Positions 29,327 through 40,049 are shown, numbered from the stretch's first letter. The stretch: 64,000 bases of DNA from Pseudomonas sp. BP8 (GCF_017875955.1 NZ_JAGINK010000001.1:1588001-1652000); one strand, 5' to 3'. Translations and numbers: made by a program. Notes: generated by a model from the letters alone, not told the origin.

Positions 29327-29968
29327 GTGTCGAGTACTGATGATGATGGCCTGAGTGCGGCCAAGGACTGGTGGGACCGCAACGGCAAGCCGCTGCTGAC
29401 CGGCGCCCTGCTGGCTGCTGCCCTGGTAATGGGCTGGCAGGCTTGGCACAAGTACCAGAGCAACCAGTCGCAAGGCGCTTCTGTGCTGTACCAGAACCTG
29501 CTGGAAACTACCCTGACGCCGACCGGCGAGCCTGATGCGGCCAAGGTTGCGGAGTTGTCCGGCAAGCTCAAGAGCGAGTTTGCAGGCACCGCCTACGCCC
29601 AGTACGGCAGCCTGTTCGTGGCCAAGGTTGCGGTCGACAGCGGCAAGCTGGACGACGCCGCCAACGAGCTCAAGAGCGTGATGGACAAACCGGCCGATGT
29701 CACCCTCGGTGAGATCGCGCGCCAGCGTCTGGCCCGTGTCCTGGCTGCCCAGGACAAGGCCGACGAGGCGCTCAAGCTGCTCGATGGCGATGCCGACAAG
29801 TCGTTCCAGGCCAGCCGTGAAGAACTCAAGGGCGATCTGCTGGTTCAGTTGGGTCGCGCCGGTGATGCGCATAGTGCATACGAAAAAGCCAAGGCCGCGC
29901 TGTCGGATGAAGCAGCGGTCGGTGGCCTGCAACTGAAGCTGGATGACCTGGCCAAAGGGGACGCTTGA
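29327..29968 (+). CDS. yfgM: YfgM-like ancillary SecYEG translocon / tetratricopeptide protein
   Basis: A 213-residue single-pass inner-membrane protein. The short cytoplasmic part SSTDDDGLSAAKDWWDRNGK is followed by a helix (LLTGALLAAALVMGWQAWHK) and a periplasmic TPR-like domain with GTAYAQYGSLFVAKVAVDSG and LGEIARQRLARVLAAQDKAD. In E. coli YfgM links SecYEG to periplasmic chaperones and affects stress signalling. GTG 29327 is chosen because TAGGAG lies upstream. One base separates its stop from bamB. Confidence 0.88.
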   Translation: MSSTDDDGLSAAKDWWDRNGKPLLTGALLAAALVMGWQAWHKYQSNQSQGASVLYQNLLETTLTPTGEPDAAKVAELSGKLKSEFAGTAYAQYGSLFVAKVAVDSGKLDDAANELKSVMDKPADVTLGEIARQRLARVLAAQDKADEALKLLDGDADKSFQASREELKGDLLVQLGRAGDAHSAYEKAKAALSDEAAVGGLQLKLDDLAKGDA

Positions 29969-29969
29969 C

Positions 29970-31112
29970 GTGATCGGTTGGAAACAAGCAGCAGTGCTGA
30001 CCCTGGCCGTACTGGCCGCGGGTTGCAGCAGCAACAGCAAGAAGGAACTGCCTCCGGCCGAGCTGACCAAGTTCACCGAAGAAGTGGTGCTGAAGAAGCA
30101 GTGGAGCCGTTCGATCGGTGACGGCCAGGGTGATTCGTACAATACCCTGGTACCGGCGATCGAGAACGACCGCATCTATGCCGCCGACGTCACTGGTGAA
30201 GTCTTCGCCCTGGACCGCATCAACGGCGACGTGGTGTGGAAGAAGGACCTCGACCTGCCGGTTTCCGGCGCGGTCGGTGTGGGCTATGGCCTGGTCATGC
30301 TCGGCACCCTCAAGGGTGAAGTGATTGCCTTGGACAGCAGCACCGGTGAGGAGCGCTGGCGCTCCCGCGTTACCAGTGAAGTGCTGGCGCCGCCTGCCAC
30401 CAACGGTGACGTGGTGGTGGTGCAGACCCAGGACGACCGCGTGATCGGCCTCGATGCCGCGACCGGTGATCGCCGCTGGATCTACGAAAACACCCCGGCT
30501 GTACTGACCCTGCGTGGCACCGGTGCGCCGATCGTGACCAATCGCCTGGCCATCGCCGGCCTGTCGACTGGCAAGGTCATCGCCGTTGACACCCAGAGCG
30601 GCATCCCGGTGTGGGAAAGCCGTGTGGCCATCCCACAGGGCCGTTCGGAATTGGACCGTGTAGTGGATATCGACGGCGGCTTGCTGCTGTCTGGTGGTAC
30701 CCTGTACGTCAGCACCTACCAGGGCCGCGTCGCGGGCCTGGACCTGGAAAGCGGCCGCGTGCTGTGGCAGCGTGATGCTTCCAGCTACGTGGGTGTCGCC
30801 CAGGGCTTCGGCAACGTCTACGTCAGCGAGGCTTCGGGTACAGTCGAAGGCGTCGACGAGCGTTCGTCCAGCGCCCTGTGGAGCAATGATTCCATGGCTC
30901 GCCGTCAGCTGTCGGCCCCGGAAGTGTTCTCCAGCTACGTGGCTGTCGGTGACTTCGAAGGTTACCTGCACCTGCTGAGCCAGGTCGATGGTCGCTTTGT
31001 CGGCCGTGAGCGTATCGACAGTGATGGCCTGCGCGCCCGCCCTCTGGTGGTCGGCGACACCATTTATGTCTTCGGCAACAGCGGCAAGCTCGAGGCACTG
31101 ACTATCCGCTGA
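29970..31112 (+). CDS. bamB: outer membrane assembly lipoprotein BamB
   Basis: A 380-residue eight-bladed beta-propeller lipoprotein of the BAM complex that inserts outer-membrane proteins. GTG 29970 begins [20 protein letters not shown] with lipobox LAAGC. Repeated PQQ-type blades include [40 protein letters not shown] and [20 protein letters not shown]. It is part of the hisS-yfgM-bamB-der run but is separated from der by two hairpins. Confidence 0.96.
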   Translation: MIGWKQAAVLTLAVLAAGCSSNSKKELPPAELTKFTEEVVLKKQWSRSIGDGQGDSYNTLVPAIENDRIYAADVTGEVFALDRINGDVVWKKDLDLPVSGAVGVGYGLVMLGTLKGEVIALDSSTGEERWRSRVTSEVLAPPATNGDVVVVQTQDDRVIGLDAATGDRRWIYENTPAVLTLRGTGAPIVTNRLAIAGLSTGKVIAVDTQSGIPVWESRVAIPQGRSELDRVVDIDGGLLLSGGTLYVSTYQGRVAGLDLESGRVLWQRDASSYVGVAQGFGNVYVSEASGTVEGVDERSSSALWSNDSMARRQLSAPEVFSSYVAVGDFEGYLHLLSQVDGRFVGRERIDSDGLRARPLVVGDTIYVFGNSGKLEALTIR

Positions 31113-31143
31113 AGCTATGCTTGAGGCCTGCGGGCCTCGAGTT

Positions 31144-31196
31144 GCGGCGCACGATGCGCCGCGCGAACTCCGGCCGCTGCTCTGCAGCGGCCTTTG
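31144..31196 (+). terminator. double hairpin between bamB and der
   Basis: The first hairpin is GCGGCGCA-CGA-TGCGCCGC (31144-31162). The second is GGCCGCTGC-TCT-GCAGCGGCC (31172-31192), followed by a T-rich tail. The second looks like a Rho-independent terminator, so der probably has its own promoter or depends on read-through. Confidence 0.75.
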
Positions 31197-31227
31197 CATT
31201 TTCGAGAATTCAAGAGTGGAGAGCCGT

Positions 31228-32691
31228 ATGGTTCCCGTAATCGCCCTGGTGGGGCGGCCGAATGTCGGCAAGTCCACCATGTTCAACCGCTTGACCAAAA
31301 CCCGTGACGCCATTGTTGGCGACTTGTCGGGCCTGACCCGTGACCGCCAGTACGGCGATGCCACCTGGCAGGGTCGTTCGTTCATCCTGGTCGACACCGG
31401 CGGTATCACCGGTGACGAAGTCGGCATGGACGAGAAGATGGCCGAGCAGTCGCTGATGGCCATCGAGGAAGCCGACTACGTGCTGTTCCTGGTCGACGCC
31501 CGCGCCGGCATGACCGCCGCTGACCAGATGATCGCCGATCACCTGCGCAAGCGAAACAAGTCGGCGATCCTCGTCGCCAACAAGATCGACCACATCGACC
31601 CAGACCTGGCCCGCGCCGAGTTCTCGCCGCTGGGCATGGGTAACGCGATTCCGGTGGCAGGCTCCCAGGGCCGTGGCATCAACGCGCTGATGGAAGAAGT
31701 GCTCGGGCACATCCCGCGCGACCAGGAAGAAGAAGCCCTCGACCAGGAAGTTGCCGAAGGCCAGGAAGCCGTACGGATTCCGGGTCCGAGCGAGAAAGAT
31801 GGCATCAAGATCGCCATCATCGGTCGCCCCAACGTCGGCAAGTCGACCCTGGTCAACCGCATGCTCGGCGAAGAGCGTGTGGTGGTCTACGACGAGCCGG
31901 GCACCACCCGTGACAGTATCTACATCCCGTTCGAGCGTGATGGTGACAAGTACACCTTCATCGACACCGCCGGGGTGCGCAAGCGCGGCAAGATCCACGA
32001 GGAAGTCGAAAAGTTCTCGGTGGTCAAGACGCTGCAGGCGATCAAGGACGCCAACGTGGTGATCTTTGTCATGGACGCCCGCGAAGGTGTGGTCGACCAT
32101 GACCTGAACCTGCTCGGCTTCGCCCTCGAAGCCGGCCGCGCCATCGTCATTGCCCTGAACAAGTGGGATGGCATGGAGCCTGGCGAGCGTGACTACGTCA
32201 AGACCGAGCTGGAGCGCCGGCTGTTCTTCGTCGACTTCGCCGACATCCACTTCATTTCCGCGCTGCATGGCACGGGCGTGGGCAACCTGTACAAGTCGGT
32301 ACAGGCTGCGTTCAAGTCGGCGGTCACCCGCTGGCCGACCAGCCGCCTGACGCAGATCCTCGAAGATGCCATCAGCGAGCACCAGCCGCCGTTGGTCAAC
32401 GGTCGTCGGATCAAGCTGCGTTACGCTCACCTGGGTGGCGCCAACCCGCCGCTGATCGTCATTCACGGCAACCAGACCGACAAGATCCCGCGGTCTTACT
32501 CGCGCTACCTGGAAAACACCTATCGCCGGGTATTGAAGCTGGTCGGTACGCCGATCCGCATCGAGTACAAGGGTGGCGAAAACCCTTACGAGGGTAACAA
32601 GAACACCCTCACCGACCGCCAGGTCAACAAGAAGCGCCGCTTGATGTCGCACCACAAGAAGGCCGAGAAGAAGCGCAAAGACAAGCGCTAG
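31228..32691 (+). CDS. der: ribosome assembly GTPase Der (EngA)
   Basis: A 487-residue double-GTPase for 50S subunit assembly. The first G domain has [14 protein letters not shown] (about residues 8-21), DTGG and NKID. The second has [14 protein letters not shown] (about 203), DTAG and NKWDG. The C-terminal KH-like domain ends in a basic tail ([18 protein letters not shown]). ATG 31228 gives the family start [17 protein letters not shown]; the longer open frame upstream covers the hairpins and is not likely translated. Confidence 0.97.
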   Translation: MVPVIALVGRPNVGKSTMFNRLTKTRDAIVGDLSGLTRDRQYGDATWQGRSFILVDTGGITGDEVGMDEKMAEQSLMAIEEADYVLFLVDARAGMTAADQMIADHLRKRNKSAILVANKIDHIDPDLARAEFSPLGMGNAIPVAGSQGRGINALMEEVLGHIPRDQEEEALDQEVAEGQEAVRIPGPSEKDGIKIAIIGRPNVGKSTLVNRMLGEERVVVYDEPGTTRDSIYIPFERDGDKYTFIDTAGVRKRGKIHEEVEKFSVVKTLQAIKDANVVIFVMDAREGVVDHDLNLLGFALEAGRAIVIALNKWDGMEPGERDYVKTELERRLFFVDFADIHFISALHGTGVGNLYKSVQAAFKSAVTRWPTSRLTQILEDAISEHQPPLVNGRRIKLRYAHLGGANPPLIVIHGNQTDKIPRSYSRYLENTYRRVLKLVGTPIRIEYKGGENPYEGNKNTLTDRQVNKKRRLMSHHKKAEKKRKDKR

Positions 32692-32708
32692 GCTTCGACC
32701 GGGTAAAT

Positions 32709-32730
32709 GGGGCCGCGCTGCGGCCCTTTC
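32709..32730 (+). terminator. hairpin after der
   Basis: GGGCCGC-GCT-GCGGCCC followed by TTTC, 18 bases after the der stop. The stem is GC-rich with a short T-run. Confidence 0.65.
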
Positions 32731-32910
32731 GCGACACGAGGCCTCTCCCACAGACACAGCGCATGCCCTGAGTCTGATGCGGCCTCTTCTGGCAGCGGTC
32801 ACATTGACCCTGCGCAAATGCCCCTATTGTTTCAACCTTTTTCCTGACTGCTCGATCCGCTATGCTCGGACTCCATCCCGTGCCGGATACACCCCAGGAA
32901 AGAGGGCTCC

Positions 32911-34059
32911 ATGATTCGCAGCAAACTGCCGAATGTCGGCACGACCATCTTTACCACCATGTCGCAGCTGGCGGTGCAAACCGGCGCGCTGAACCTGTCC
33001 CAAGGCTTCCCTGACTTCAACGGCCCGCAGGCACTGCTCGATGCGGTTGGCCGGCATGTGGCCGCCGGGCATAACCAGTACGCGCCAATGACCGGCCTGC
33101 CGGCTCTGCGCCAGCAGGTGGCGGCAAAGGTCGCCCGCCAGTATGGGGTTGAGGTGGATGCCGATCAGGAAGTGACCATCACCCCGGGTGCCACCGAGGC
33201 GATCTTCTGCGCGATTCAGGCAGTGGTCCAGGCGGGCGATGAAGTGATCGTCTTCGACCCCTGCTACGACAGCTACGAGCCTTCGGTTGAGCTGGCCGGT
33301 GGCCGCTGCGTGCATGTCCAGTTGAGCGACGGCGACTTTGCCATCGACTGGCAGAAGTTCAGCGACGCCCTCAGCCCGCGCACGCGCATGGTCATCCTCA
33401 ATTCGCCGCACAACCCCAGCGGTGCCTTGATCAGCCGCGACGACCTTGACCAACTGGCGCGGTTGATCGCCGAACGCGATATCTACCTGGTCAGCGACGA
33501 AGTTTATGAGCACCTGATCTACGATGGCGTGCGCCATGCCAGCGTGCTTGCCCACGAACAGCTCTATGCGCGCGCGTTCGTCATCAGCTCGTTTGGCAAG
33601 ACCTACCACGTCACCGGTTGGAAAACCGGCTACGTGATCGCCCCGCCAGCGCTCAGCGCCGAGCTGCGCAAGGTCCATCAGTACGTCAACTTTTGCGGTG
33701 TGACGCCTTTGCAGTGTGCGCTGGCCGACTTCATGGCCGAACACCCCGAGCATACCGAGCAGTTGCCGAGCTTCTACCAGGCCAAGCGTGACCTGTTCTG
33801 TGGCCTGCTGCAGGGGTCGCGTTTCAGCTTCACGCCTACGCCCGGTACCTACTTCCAGCTGGTGGACTACGCCCAGATCCGCCCCGACCTGAACGACGTC
33901 GACATGGCCCTGTGGCTGACCCGTGAGCACGGTGTGGCGAGTATTCCGGTGTCGGTGTTCTACCAGCGGCCCATCCCCGAGCAACGCCTGGTGCGCCTGT
34001 GCTTTGCCAAACGTGAGGAGACGCTGCGTCAGGCAGCGGAGAAACTATGCGCGATCTGA
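32911..34059 (+). CDS. methionine aminotransferase (YbdL-like, class I/II PLP)
   Basis: A 382-residue PLP aminotransferase. Its N-terminal LPNVGTTIFTTMSQLAVQTG and GALNLSQGFPDFNG are typical of YbdL/kynurenine-type aminotransferases. The substrate loop includes HNQYAPMTGLPALRQQVAAK, the Asp partner of PLP lies in YLVSDEVYEHLIYDG, and the PLP lysine is in SSFGKTYHVTGWKTGYV. YbdL enzymes prefer methionine with keto-acid acceptors. It overlaps the amidase gene by 13 bases, and the pair makes functional sense: glutamine-dependent transamination yields a keto-amide that the omega-amidase removes. Confidence 0.9.
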   Translation: MIRSKLPNVGTTIFTTMSQLAVQTGALNLSQGFPDFNGPQALLDAVGRHVAAGHNQYAPMTGLPALRQQVAAKVARQYGVEVDADQEVTITPGATEAIFCAIQAVVQAGDEVIVFDPCYDSYEPSVELAGGRCVHVQLSDGDFAIDWQKFSDALSPRTRMVILNSPHNPSGALISRDDLDQLARLIAERDIYLVSDEVYEHLIYDGVRHASVLAHEQLYARAFVISSFGKTYHVTGWKTGYVIAPPALSAELRKVHQYVNFCGVTPLQCALADFMAEHPEHTEQLPSFYQAKRDLFCGLLQGSRFSFTPTPGTYFQLVDYAQIRPDLNDVDMALWLTREHGVASIPVSVFYQRPIPEQRLVRLCFAKREETLRQAAEKLCAI

Positions 34060-34838
34060 GCGAACTGCCCAACCTGAGGGTTGCCCTGGTCCAGACCACT
34101 CTGGCCTGGCACGACCGTGAGGCCAACTATGCGCACTTCGAAGAGTTGCTCAAGGCGCTTGGCGAGGTCGACCTGGTGATTCTCCCGGAAATGTTCACTA
34201 CCGGTTTCTCGATGGAGTCCGAGGCCCTGGCCGAGCCTGAGAATGGCCCGACCTACAAATGGCTCAAGGCTCAGGCGAAGAAGCTCGCTGCAGTGGTTAC
34301 CGGCAGTGTGATCGTCCAGGCGGCGGATGGCAGCCACCGCAACCGCCTGTTGTGGGCGCGCCCGGATGGCGAGGTGCTGCATTACGACAAGCGCCATCTG
34401 TTCCGCATGGCCGGTGAGCACAACCATTACACGCCGGGCGAGCGGCAAGTACAGTTCGAGCTCAAGGGGTGGCGGATCCGTCCGTTGATCTGCTACGACC
34501 TGCGCTTCCCGGTGTGGAGCCGCGATGCCCAGGACACCGATCTGCTGCTGTACACGGCGAACTGGCCGGCGGCGCGACGGATGCACTGGAACCGACTGCT
34601 GCCCGCGCGGGCGATCGAGAACCTGTGCTTTGTGGCGGCGGTGAATCGGGTCGGTACCGATGGCAAGGGCTTCGCTTATTCGGGGGACAGCCAGGTGCTG
34701 GATTTCCAGGGCGAGAGCCTGTTGAGCGCGGGCGAAGCGGACGGCGTGTTTACCGTGGTGCTGCGCGCGGCGGAGCTGGCGGCGTACCGCACGCGCTTCC
34801 CGGCGAACCTGGATGCGGATACCTTCGAGCTGCACTGA
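34047..34838 (+). CDS. omega-amidase, nitrilase superfamily (YafV-like)
   Basis: A 263-residue carbon-nitrogen hydrolase. The Glu-Lys-Cys triad is visible: Glu in VILPEMFTTGFSME, Lys in YDKRHLFRMAGE and Cys in PLICYDLRFPVWSRD. It most likely hydrolyses 2-oxoglutaramate or 2-oxosuccinamate made by the aminotransferase upstream, driving methionine formation from its keto acid (methionine salvage). ATG 34047 lies within the end of the preceding gene, so translation is coupled. Confidence 0.9.
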   Translation: MRDLSELPNLRVALVQTTLAWHDREANYAHFEELLKALGEVDLVILPEMFTTGFSMESEALAEPENGPTYKWLKAQAKKLAAVVTGSVIVQAADGSHRNRLLWARPDGEVLHYDKRHLFRMAGEHNHYTPGERQVQFELKGWRIRPLICYDLRFPVWSRDAQDTDLLLYTANWPAARRMHWNRLLPARAIENLCFVAAVNRVGTDGKGFAYSGDSQVLDFQGESLLSAGEADGVFTVVLRAAELAAYRTRFPANLDADTFELH

Positions 34839-34846
34839 TCAGTATT

Positions 34847-34924
34847 GGCTTCTTCGCGTGACAAGCCCGCTCCTACAGGTTCAGCGCTAACCCGGTAGGA
34901 GCGGGCTTGCCCCGCGAAGAGGCC
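34847..34924. repeat. REP palindromic pair
   Basis: Left arm (34847-34876) and right arm (34895-34924) are near-complementary copies of the Pseudomonas REP unit with core GTAGGAGCGGGCTTG, differing by a few bases. It sits between the convergent omega-amidase and reductase genes, a usual REP location. Confidence 0.9.
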
Positions 34925-34948
34925 AACACTGGCTACTTCGATGGCTGA

Positions 34949-37513
34949 TCAGTACACGTCCCGCCGATAGCGCCCGTCCTCGACCAGCTGTTGCACAGCC
35001 TCATCGCCGAGAATCCCCTTGAGCGCGGCATCCACCCCCGCGGCCATGCCCTGCAGGCTGCCGCAAACATACACACAGGCGCCATCAGCGACCCAGCGAC
35101 GCACCTCTTCGCCCTGCTCGAGCAGCACATCCTGCACATACACCTTTTCGGCCTGATCCCGCGAAAACGCGAGGTCCAGCCGTTGCAGGTCGCCACTGTC
35201 CAGCCAACCGTGCAGCTCATCGGCGCAAAGCAGGTCATGCGCGCGGTTGCGTTCGCCGAACAGCAACCAGTTGCGCTGCTCACCCTCGTTGATACGCGCC
35301 TTGAGCAAACTGCGCAGGCCGGCCAGGCCGGTGCCGTTGCCAATCAGGATGACCGGCGCTGGCGCCTCCGGCAGCTGGAAGCCACTGTTACGCCGCAGGC
35401 GCAGGCTGGCGCTGCCCTGTAGCGGCAGGTACTCGGTCAACCAACCCGAGCCCAGGCCCAGGTTACCGTCAGGGTGACGCTCTTGGCGGACGATCAGTTC
35501 CAGCACGCCGTCGCTGGCAATCGAAGCGATCGAGTATTCCCGACTGCCGATCGGCACCAGCGAATCCACCAGGGCCTGCGCATGCACGCCTACCAGGTGT
35601 TCGCGGCTGGTCGGCAGCTGACGGCTGGCCAGCGCCTGGCCGAGGGTTTCGTCGAGGCCGTCGAGTTGTACTCGGGTGTTGCGGTCAAGGCCAAGGCCAC
35701 TGAGCCAGGCATCCACGCGTGGTTGCCCATTGCATGGCAGGATTTCCACCAGGTCACCTGCCGCCCAGCTGGCGGGCGCCTCGGCTTGCAGGCCGATCAG
35801 GTACACCGGTAGACCCTGGCTGGCGGGGTTGAGCAACTGCCGGCGGATCAGCGTCCAGTTGCCGAAGCTTGGCGGCTGCCAGGCGGCGACAGGCTGAACA
35901 CCGGTCAGCCGGGCCAGTTCTTGTTGCCATTGCTGCAGTGCAGCCGGATCGGCATTGTCCACTTCCACCGGGCTGAACGCGCTGCTCGCGCCACGCTCGC
36001 CCAGCCACGCCTGCACGCGTCGGGCAAAGCCGCAGAAGTGCGGATACCGACGATCGCCAAGGGCGAGCAGGGCGTAATCCAGGTGGTCCAGCGGCCAGGC
36101 CTGACCGAGCACTTTGCGCTCGAATGCACGCGCGCTGTCCGGCGCTTCGCCGTCACCAAAGGTGCTCACCACGAACAGGGCGCGGCGTGCCTGACGCAGG
36201 TCGTCCTCGCTCAGCTCACCGAGTGCACGCACCTGTACCGGCAGCCCGGCCGCCTGCAACTGCCCGGCACTCTGCCAGGCCAGTTGCTCGGCAAAGCCGC
36301 TCTGGCTGGCAAAGCCAATCAGCCAGCTATCGCCGGAGGTCGAGTCGCGGTCGACTGCGCCACGCGCTACGCGCACCTGGCGCTTCTTGCGGCGGCGGTC
36401 GAGATACAGCAGCCAGCCGGTGACGAAGAACAGCGGCATGGTCAGGCTGGCCACGGTGACGATGATCCGCCCCGGCAGGCCGAAGTAGCTGCCCACGTGC
36501 AAGGCATACACGCTCTGCAGCAGTTGCGCCTTGAACGACTTGTCGGCATAGCGCTCCACGCGCTTGAACTGACCACTGGCTGGATCGAGGGTGACAGTAT
36601 TGAAGGCGCGCTCGTGGGCGGCATCGTCAAGCAGATAGAACAGCGTTGCCGGCTGACCACCCGCCGGCGGCAGGCGCAGGTTGTAGGCGGCCAGACCCGG
36701 TCCGGCCGTGTCTTTGAGGTTGGCCCAGATGGCATCGTAATCGACCACCAGTGGTGGCGCGTTCTTGTCGACCTTGGGCGGCCCATGGCGGCCGCGGCCT
36801 TCACCGCGTTTTTGCTGCTGGCCGGCAGCTGGGGCGTCGGCCAGCAGTTTGTTGAGGCCTTCGCGGTACCATTCGTAGGACCAGAACAGCCCCGTCAGCG
36901 CAAACAACAGGTAGAACAGCAGACACCAGGTACCGGCCACGGCATGCAGGTCCCAATTGAACGCACGGCCTTTCTTGGCCCAGTCGAAGGTCAGCCAGAC
37001 CCGCCAGTCGAGTGCTTTGCGCGGCCAACGCAGGTACAGCCCCGAGAGGCAGAAGAAGATCAGCATCAGGGTGCAGGCGCCGGTGATCTGCCGGCCGGTG
37101 TCGCCGCTGGCAAGGAACCGGTGCAATTGCAGCATCAGGTCGAAGAAGCCTTGTCCGGCGACTTCACCCTTGAGCTCACCGGTGTACGGATCGGCATAGC
37201 GCAGCTCGCCACGACGCTGGCCTGGCGCTGGGGTGAAGAAGACCCGTGCGGCGTTGCCCTCGCGCATATCGACCCAGAGCATCGCCACTTTGTCGCCTTG
37301 CGCGGTCTCGACCCGGCGTACCAGCTCGGCCGGCGCCAGCACACCTTCAGTGCGTACCTGGACCTTGAGCACATCGGCGTTGAACAGGCGCAGGAGTTCT
37401 TCCTGGAACGACCAGATCGCCCCGGTGGTACCCATCAGGGCCAGCACCAGGCCAGCGGTGATGCCAAACAACCAGTGCAATTGAAACAGCGACTTCTTCA
37501 CCACATCGATCAC
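34949..37513 (-). CDS. PepSY-flavodoxin-FNR fusion reductase (iron-uptake associated)
   Basis: An 854-residue fusion. Residues 1-390 form a PepSY membrane part with about four helices: [60 protein letters not shown] and [21 protein letters not shown] flavodoxin domain follows at about 397-545 ([34 protein letters not shown]). A FAD/NAD(P)H reductase half takes up 550-854 ([40 protein letters not shown]), as in CysJ and P450 reductase. It probably moves electrons from NADPH across the inner membrane to reduce ferric siderophore or iron in the periplasm (inference). It neighbours a TonB receptor and PiuC. GTG 37513 start; no in-frame ATG nearby. Confidence 0.85.
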   Translation of the reverse strand: MIDVVKKSLFQLHWLFGITAGLVLALMGTTGAIWSFQEELLRLFNADVLKVQVRTEGVLAPAELVRRVETAQGDKVAMLWVDMREGNAARVFFTPAPGQRRGELRYADPYTGELKGEVAGQGFFDLMLQLHRFLASGDTGRQITGACTLMLIFFCLSGLYLRWPRKALDWRVWLTFDWAKKGRAFNWDLHAVAGTWCLLFYLLFALTGLFWSYEWYREGLNKLLADAPAAGQQQKRGEGRGRHGPPKVDKNAPPLVVDYDAIWANLKDTAGPGLAAYNLRLPPAGGQPATLFYLLDDAAHERAFNTVTLDPASGQFKRVERYADKSFKAQLLQSVYALHVGSYFGLPGRIIVTVASLTMPLFFVTGWLLYLDRRRKKRQVRVARGAVDRDSTSGDSWLIGFASQSGFAEQLAWQSAGQLQAAGLPVQVRALGELSEDDLRQARRALFVVSTFGDGEAPDSARAFERKVLGQAWPLDHLDYALLALGDRRYPHFCGFARRVQAWLGERGASSAFSPVEVDNADPAALQQWQQELARLTGVQPVAAWQPPSFGNWTLIRRQLLNPASQGLPVYLIGLQAEAPASWAAGDLVEILPCNGQPRVDAWLSGLGLDRNTRVQLDGLDETLGQALASRQLPTSREHLVGVHAQALVDSLVPIGSREYSIASIASDGVLELIVRQERHPDGNLGLGSGWLTEYLPLQGSASLRLRRNSGFQLPEAPAPVILIGNGTGLAGLRSLLKARINEGEQRNWLLFGERNRAHDLLCADELHGWLDSGDLQRLDLAFSRDQAEKVYVQDVLLEQGEEVRRWVADGACVYVCGSLQGMAAGVDAALKGILGDEAVQQLVEDGRYRRDVY

Positions 37514-37562
37514 CTTGTCTTGCCGCTCTAAGCCCGGCAGTGTGCATTATGCCTTGGTACGC

Positions 37563-37593
37563 AAAAGCCCCGCTCACTGTATGAACGGGGCTT
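37563..37593 (-). terminator. terminator of the TonB receptor gene
   Basis: AAGCCCCG (37565-37572) pairs with CGGGGCTT (37586-37593), and AAAA on the plus strand gives a U-run on the minus transcript. It lies 13 bases after the receptor stop codon. Confidence 0.7.
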
Positions 37594-37605
37594 GGGCTGG
37601 TGCCT

Positions 37606-39876
37606 TTAGAAGTGGACGCTGGTGGTCAGCAAGGCCGTACGTCCCGCTGCCTGGTTGGCGAAGTGGGTGGAGAAGGCCTTGTCGTAGTACACCTCGTTGG
37701 TGAGGTTTTGCACGTTCAGTTGCAGGTCGACGTGCTTCGTCAACTTGTAGGACGCCATGGCGTCGTAGCGCACGTAGCTGTCGACCATGGTGGTGTTGGC
37801 TACGCTGCCGTACACGTCATCCACGTAGAACGCCCCGCCACCAACGGTCAGCTTCGGTGTGATGGCGTAGGTGGTCCACAGGCTGGCGCTGTTGTTCGGC
37901 GTGTTTGGCAGCTGGTTGCCGTCGTTGGCCTTGCCCAATGCACCGCCGTCGATCTGGCGAGCCTGCATGTAGGTGTAGCCGGCGAACACTTGCCACTTGT
38001 CGGTCAGCTTGCCGCTGGCCGACAGCTCGATGCCCTGCACGCGGGTTTCGCCGACGTTTTCGTAGGTGGTGGTATCGACCTGGACGCGGGCGTTTTCCTT
38101 CTCGGTGCGGAACAGCGCAGCGGTCAGCGACAGGCGCTGGTCGAGCAGGTCCCACTTGGTGCCGATCTCATAGTTGGTGGTTTCTTCCGGTTCCAGGTCG
38201 CTGGTCAGCAGACGGCCCTGACGATCGGTGCTGCCCGGCAGGGTGTTGCCTTCCATGCCTTCGCCGAGCATTGCCCCTGGTGGGGTCGCCGAGGTGGCGT
38301 AGGACACATAGATACTGCCGTTTTCAGCCGGCTTCCAGACCAGGCCCAATTGGCCGGTGATGAACTCGCTGGTATCGCTGCCCTTGGCAGTGGTGGCTCC
38401 GTCAGCGGAGTAGGTCTTGTAGTCGGTGTCGAAGTGGTCGTAGCGCAGGCCCATGTTCAACAGCCACTGCGGCGTCAATTCGAGGGTATCGAAGACGTAG
38501 AGGGCGCGGGTCTTGCTGTTGGTGTCGGTACCGGCATAGTTGCGCGAGATTGCCCCATCCCACGGATCGTCAGCGTTCGGGTTGCTCAGCGAGGTGCAGT
38601 TGTAGCCGCTGCTGGCGCCGATCAGGCTCGGGTTACAGCTGGATGTCGTAGCCCCGCCAGTGTTGGTGTTGACGTTGTAAGAGGAGCGCTCGCTCTCTTC
38701 GCGGCTCAGTTCGATACCTGTGGAGAAGCTGTTCTTCAAGCCGCCCAGGTAGAACTCGCCAAACAGGTCAGTCTGGTTGGTAGTGGTCGCGGTGTTGCCG
38801 ACACGGGTGTTGGCACGGCGCCAGACGCTGCCATTGTTGACGTTGGCCTTGCTGTCGTCGGGCTGGGTGAGGATGTAGTCCTGCATGCTGTTGCCGTGGC
38901 GCAGGGTGTTCTTCACGGTCAGCGTGTCGCTCAGGTCGTGCTCGATGGCGAAGGTTGCGATGTCCACCCGGCTCTTGCGGAAGTCGCGCCCGGTCAGGCC
39001 ATAGAAGTTGTCGCTGTCACCACCGGCGTACGGCTTGCTTGGATCAGCAGAAGTACGGTTGCCGGTGCCGCCGGTGGGCACGGTGTAGGGGATGCCCGAA
39101 TCTGGCAGGTCGTCGCTTTCCAGGTGGTAGTAGTCGAGGTTGACCCGGGTCGGCGTGCCGAGACCAAAGGCCAGCGATGGGGCGATGCCCCAGCGGTCGT
39201 AGTTGACCTTGTCGCGGCCGGCGACGTTGCTTTCGTGGGTCATCAGGTTGAGACGGCCGGCGACGCTGTCGCTGAACTGGTAGTTACCGTCGAAGGTGTA
39301 GCGTTGAGTCTGGTCGCTGCCCCAGGTCCAGGCGCCATCCAGCGAGTTGCCGAGGTGGGCGCGCTTGCTCACCAGGTTGATCGTGCCGCCGGCAGCGCCG
39401 CGGCCACCGATTGCCGAGTTCGGGCCTTTGGCGACCTCGACCGATTCCACGGCGAAGATCTCGCGGGTCTGTGCGCCGGTGTCGCGTACGCCATCGAGGT
39501 AGGTATCGCCCTGTGCGTCGAAGCCACGAATGAACGGACGATCACCTTGGGGGTTGCCACCTTCACCGGCACCAAAGGTAATGCCCGGCACAGTGCGCAG
39601 GGCCTCCTGCAGGCTCAGGGCATTGGTGTCCTTGATCACCTGCTGCGGGATCACGGTGACCGAGCGCGGTGTGTCCACCAGCGGCGCGGTGTACTTCTGC
39701 GAAGCCGCTTTCTCGACTTTGTACTCGGTGCTGGCTTTCTCGGCCTTGCCGTCGATGCTGGTGGCATCGAGGTTGACGACAGGCTCGGCCGCATACACCG
39801 AAGTGGCGCTGATGGCAACGCCGATGGCGGAAGCGAGCAGACGTGGTGAACTCACAGCAGATGGCACGTGGCGCAT
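37606..39876 (-). CDS. TonB-dependent siderophore receptor (Fiu/PiuA-like catecholate type)
   Basis: A 756-residue outer-membrane transporter. The signal peptide covers about residues 1-29 (MRHVPSAVSSPRLLASAIGV, cleavage near VYA-AEP). The mature protein begins with a TonB-box region and a plug (SVTVIPQQVIKDTNALSLQE, RGFDAQGDTYLDGVRDTGAQ, RGAAGGTINLVSKRA), then a 22-strand barrel ending in a terminal Phe (ALLTTSVHF). No N-terminal STN signalling domain is seen, so it is not a transcription-signalling receptor. It is divergent from piuC, as in the P. aeruginosa piuA-piuC locus, which imports catecholate conjugates. The promoter region has weak Fur-box-like sequences. Confidence 0.9.
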   Translation of the reverse strand: MRHVPSAVSSPRLLASAIGVAISATSVYAAEPVVNLDATSIDGKAEKASTEYKVEKAASQKYTAPLVDTPRSVTVIPQQVIKDTNALSLQEALRTVPGITFGAGEGGNPQGDRPFIRGFDAQGDTYLDGVRDTGAQTREIFAVESVEVAKGPNSAIGGRGAAGGTINLVSKRAHLGNSLDGAWTWGSDQTQRYTFDGNYQFSDSVAGRLNLMTHESNVAGRDKVNYDRWGIAPSLAFGLGTPTRVNLDYYHLESDDLPDSGIPYTVPTGGTGNRTSADPSKPYAGGDSDNFYGLTGRDFRKSRVDIATFAIEHDLSDTLTVKNTLRHGNSMQDYILTQPDDSKANVNNGSVWRRANTRVGNTATTTNQTDLFGEFYLGGLKNSFSTGIELSREESERSSYNVNTNTGGATTSSCNPSLIGASSGYNCTSLSNPNADDPWDGAISRNYAGTDTNSKTRALYVFDTLELTPQWLLNMGLRYDHFDTDYKTYSADGATTAKGSDTSEFITGQLGLVWKPAENGSIYVSYATSATPPGAMLGEGMEGNTLPGSTDRQGRLLTSDLEPEETTNYEIGTKWDLLDQRLSLTAALFRTEKENARVQVDTTTYENVGETRVQGIELSASGKLTDKWQVFAGYTYMQARQIDGGALGKANDGNQLPNTPNNSASLWTTYAITPKLTVGGGAFYVDDVYGSVANTTMVDSYVRYDAMASYKLTKHVDLQLNVQNLTNEVYYDKAFSTHFANQAAGRTALLTTSVHF

Positions 39877-39916
39877 TATTATTAGCCTTCCCCAAGGTAT
39901 GAAGGCCGCGGATAGT

Positions 39917-39936
39917 AATGTAAGGAAATGTAAGGA
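39917..39936. repeat. 10-bp tandem repeat in the receptor-piuC intergenic region
   Basis: AATGTAAGGA is repeated twice head to tail, 41 bases before the receptor ATG on the minus strand. Two tandem copies at this spacing could be a regulator site, but no regulator is known to me for this sequence. Confidence 0.45.
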
Positions 39937-40049
39937 ACAATTGAGAAGCGTTACCATTCGTGTGTTATTTACAATCTTTACAATTTATCCTTACGGTTTT
40001 TCCGGGCTCGTGCGTTGCATCCGGCAAACGGGGCTTGTGGAACGTAAAA

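Noticed and set aside
27506..30175. Open frame of about 890 codons antisense to ispG, hisS, yfgM and bamB
   Set aside because: It crosses four well-supported genes and has no recognisable domain, so it is a shadow frame.
31117..31227. N-terminal extension of der
   Set aside because: The extension would be translated across two hairpins and has no family similarity. The ATG at 31228 begins the conserved G1 domain.
37600..39849. Open frame of about 750 codons antisense to the TonB receptor
   Set aside because: The receptor on the minus strand has signal peptide, plug and terminal Phe. The plus frame is compositionally typical of a shadow.
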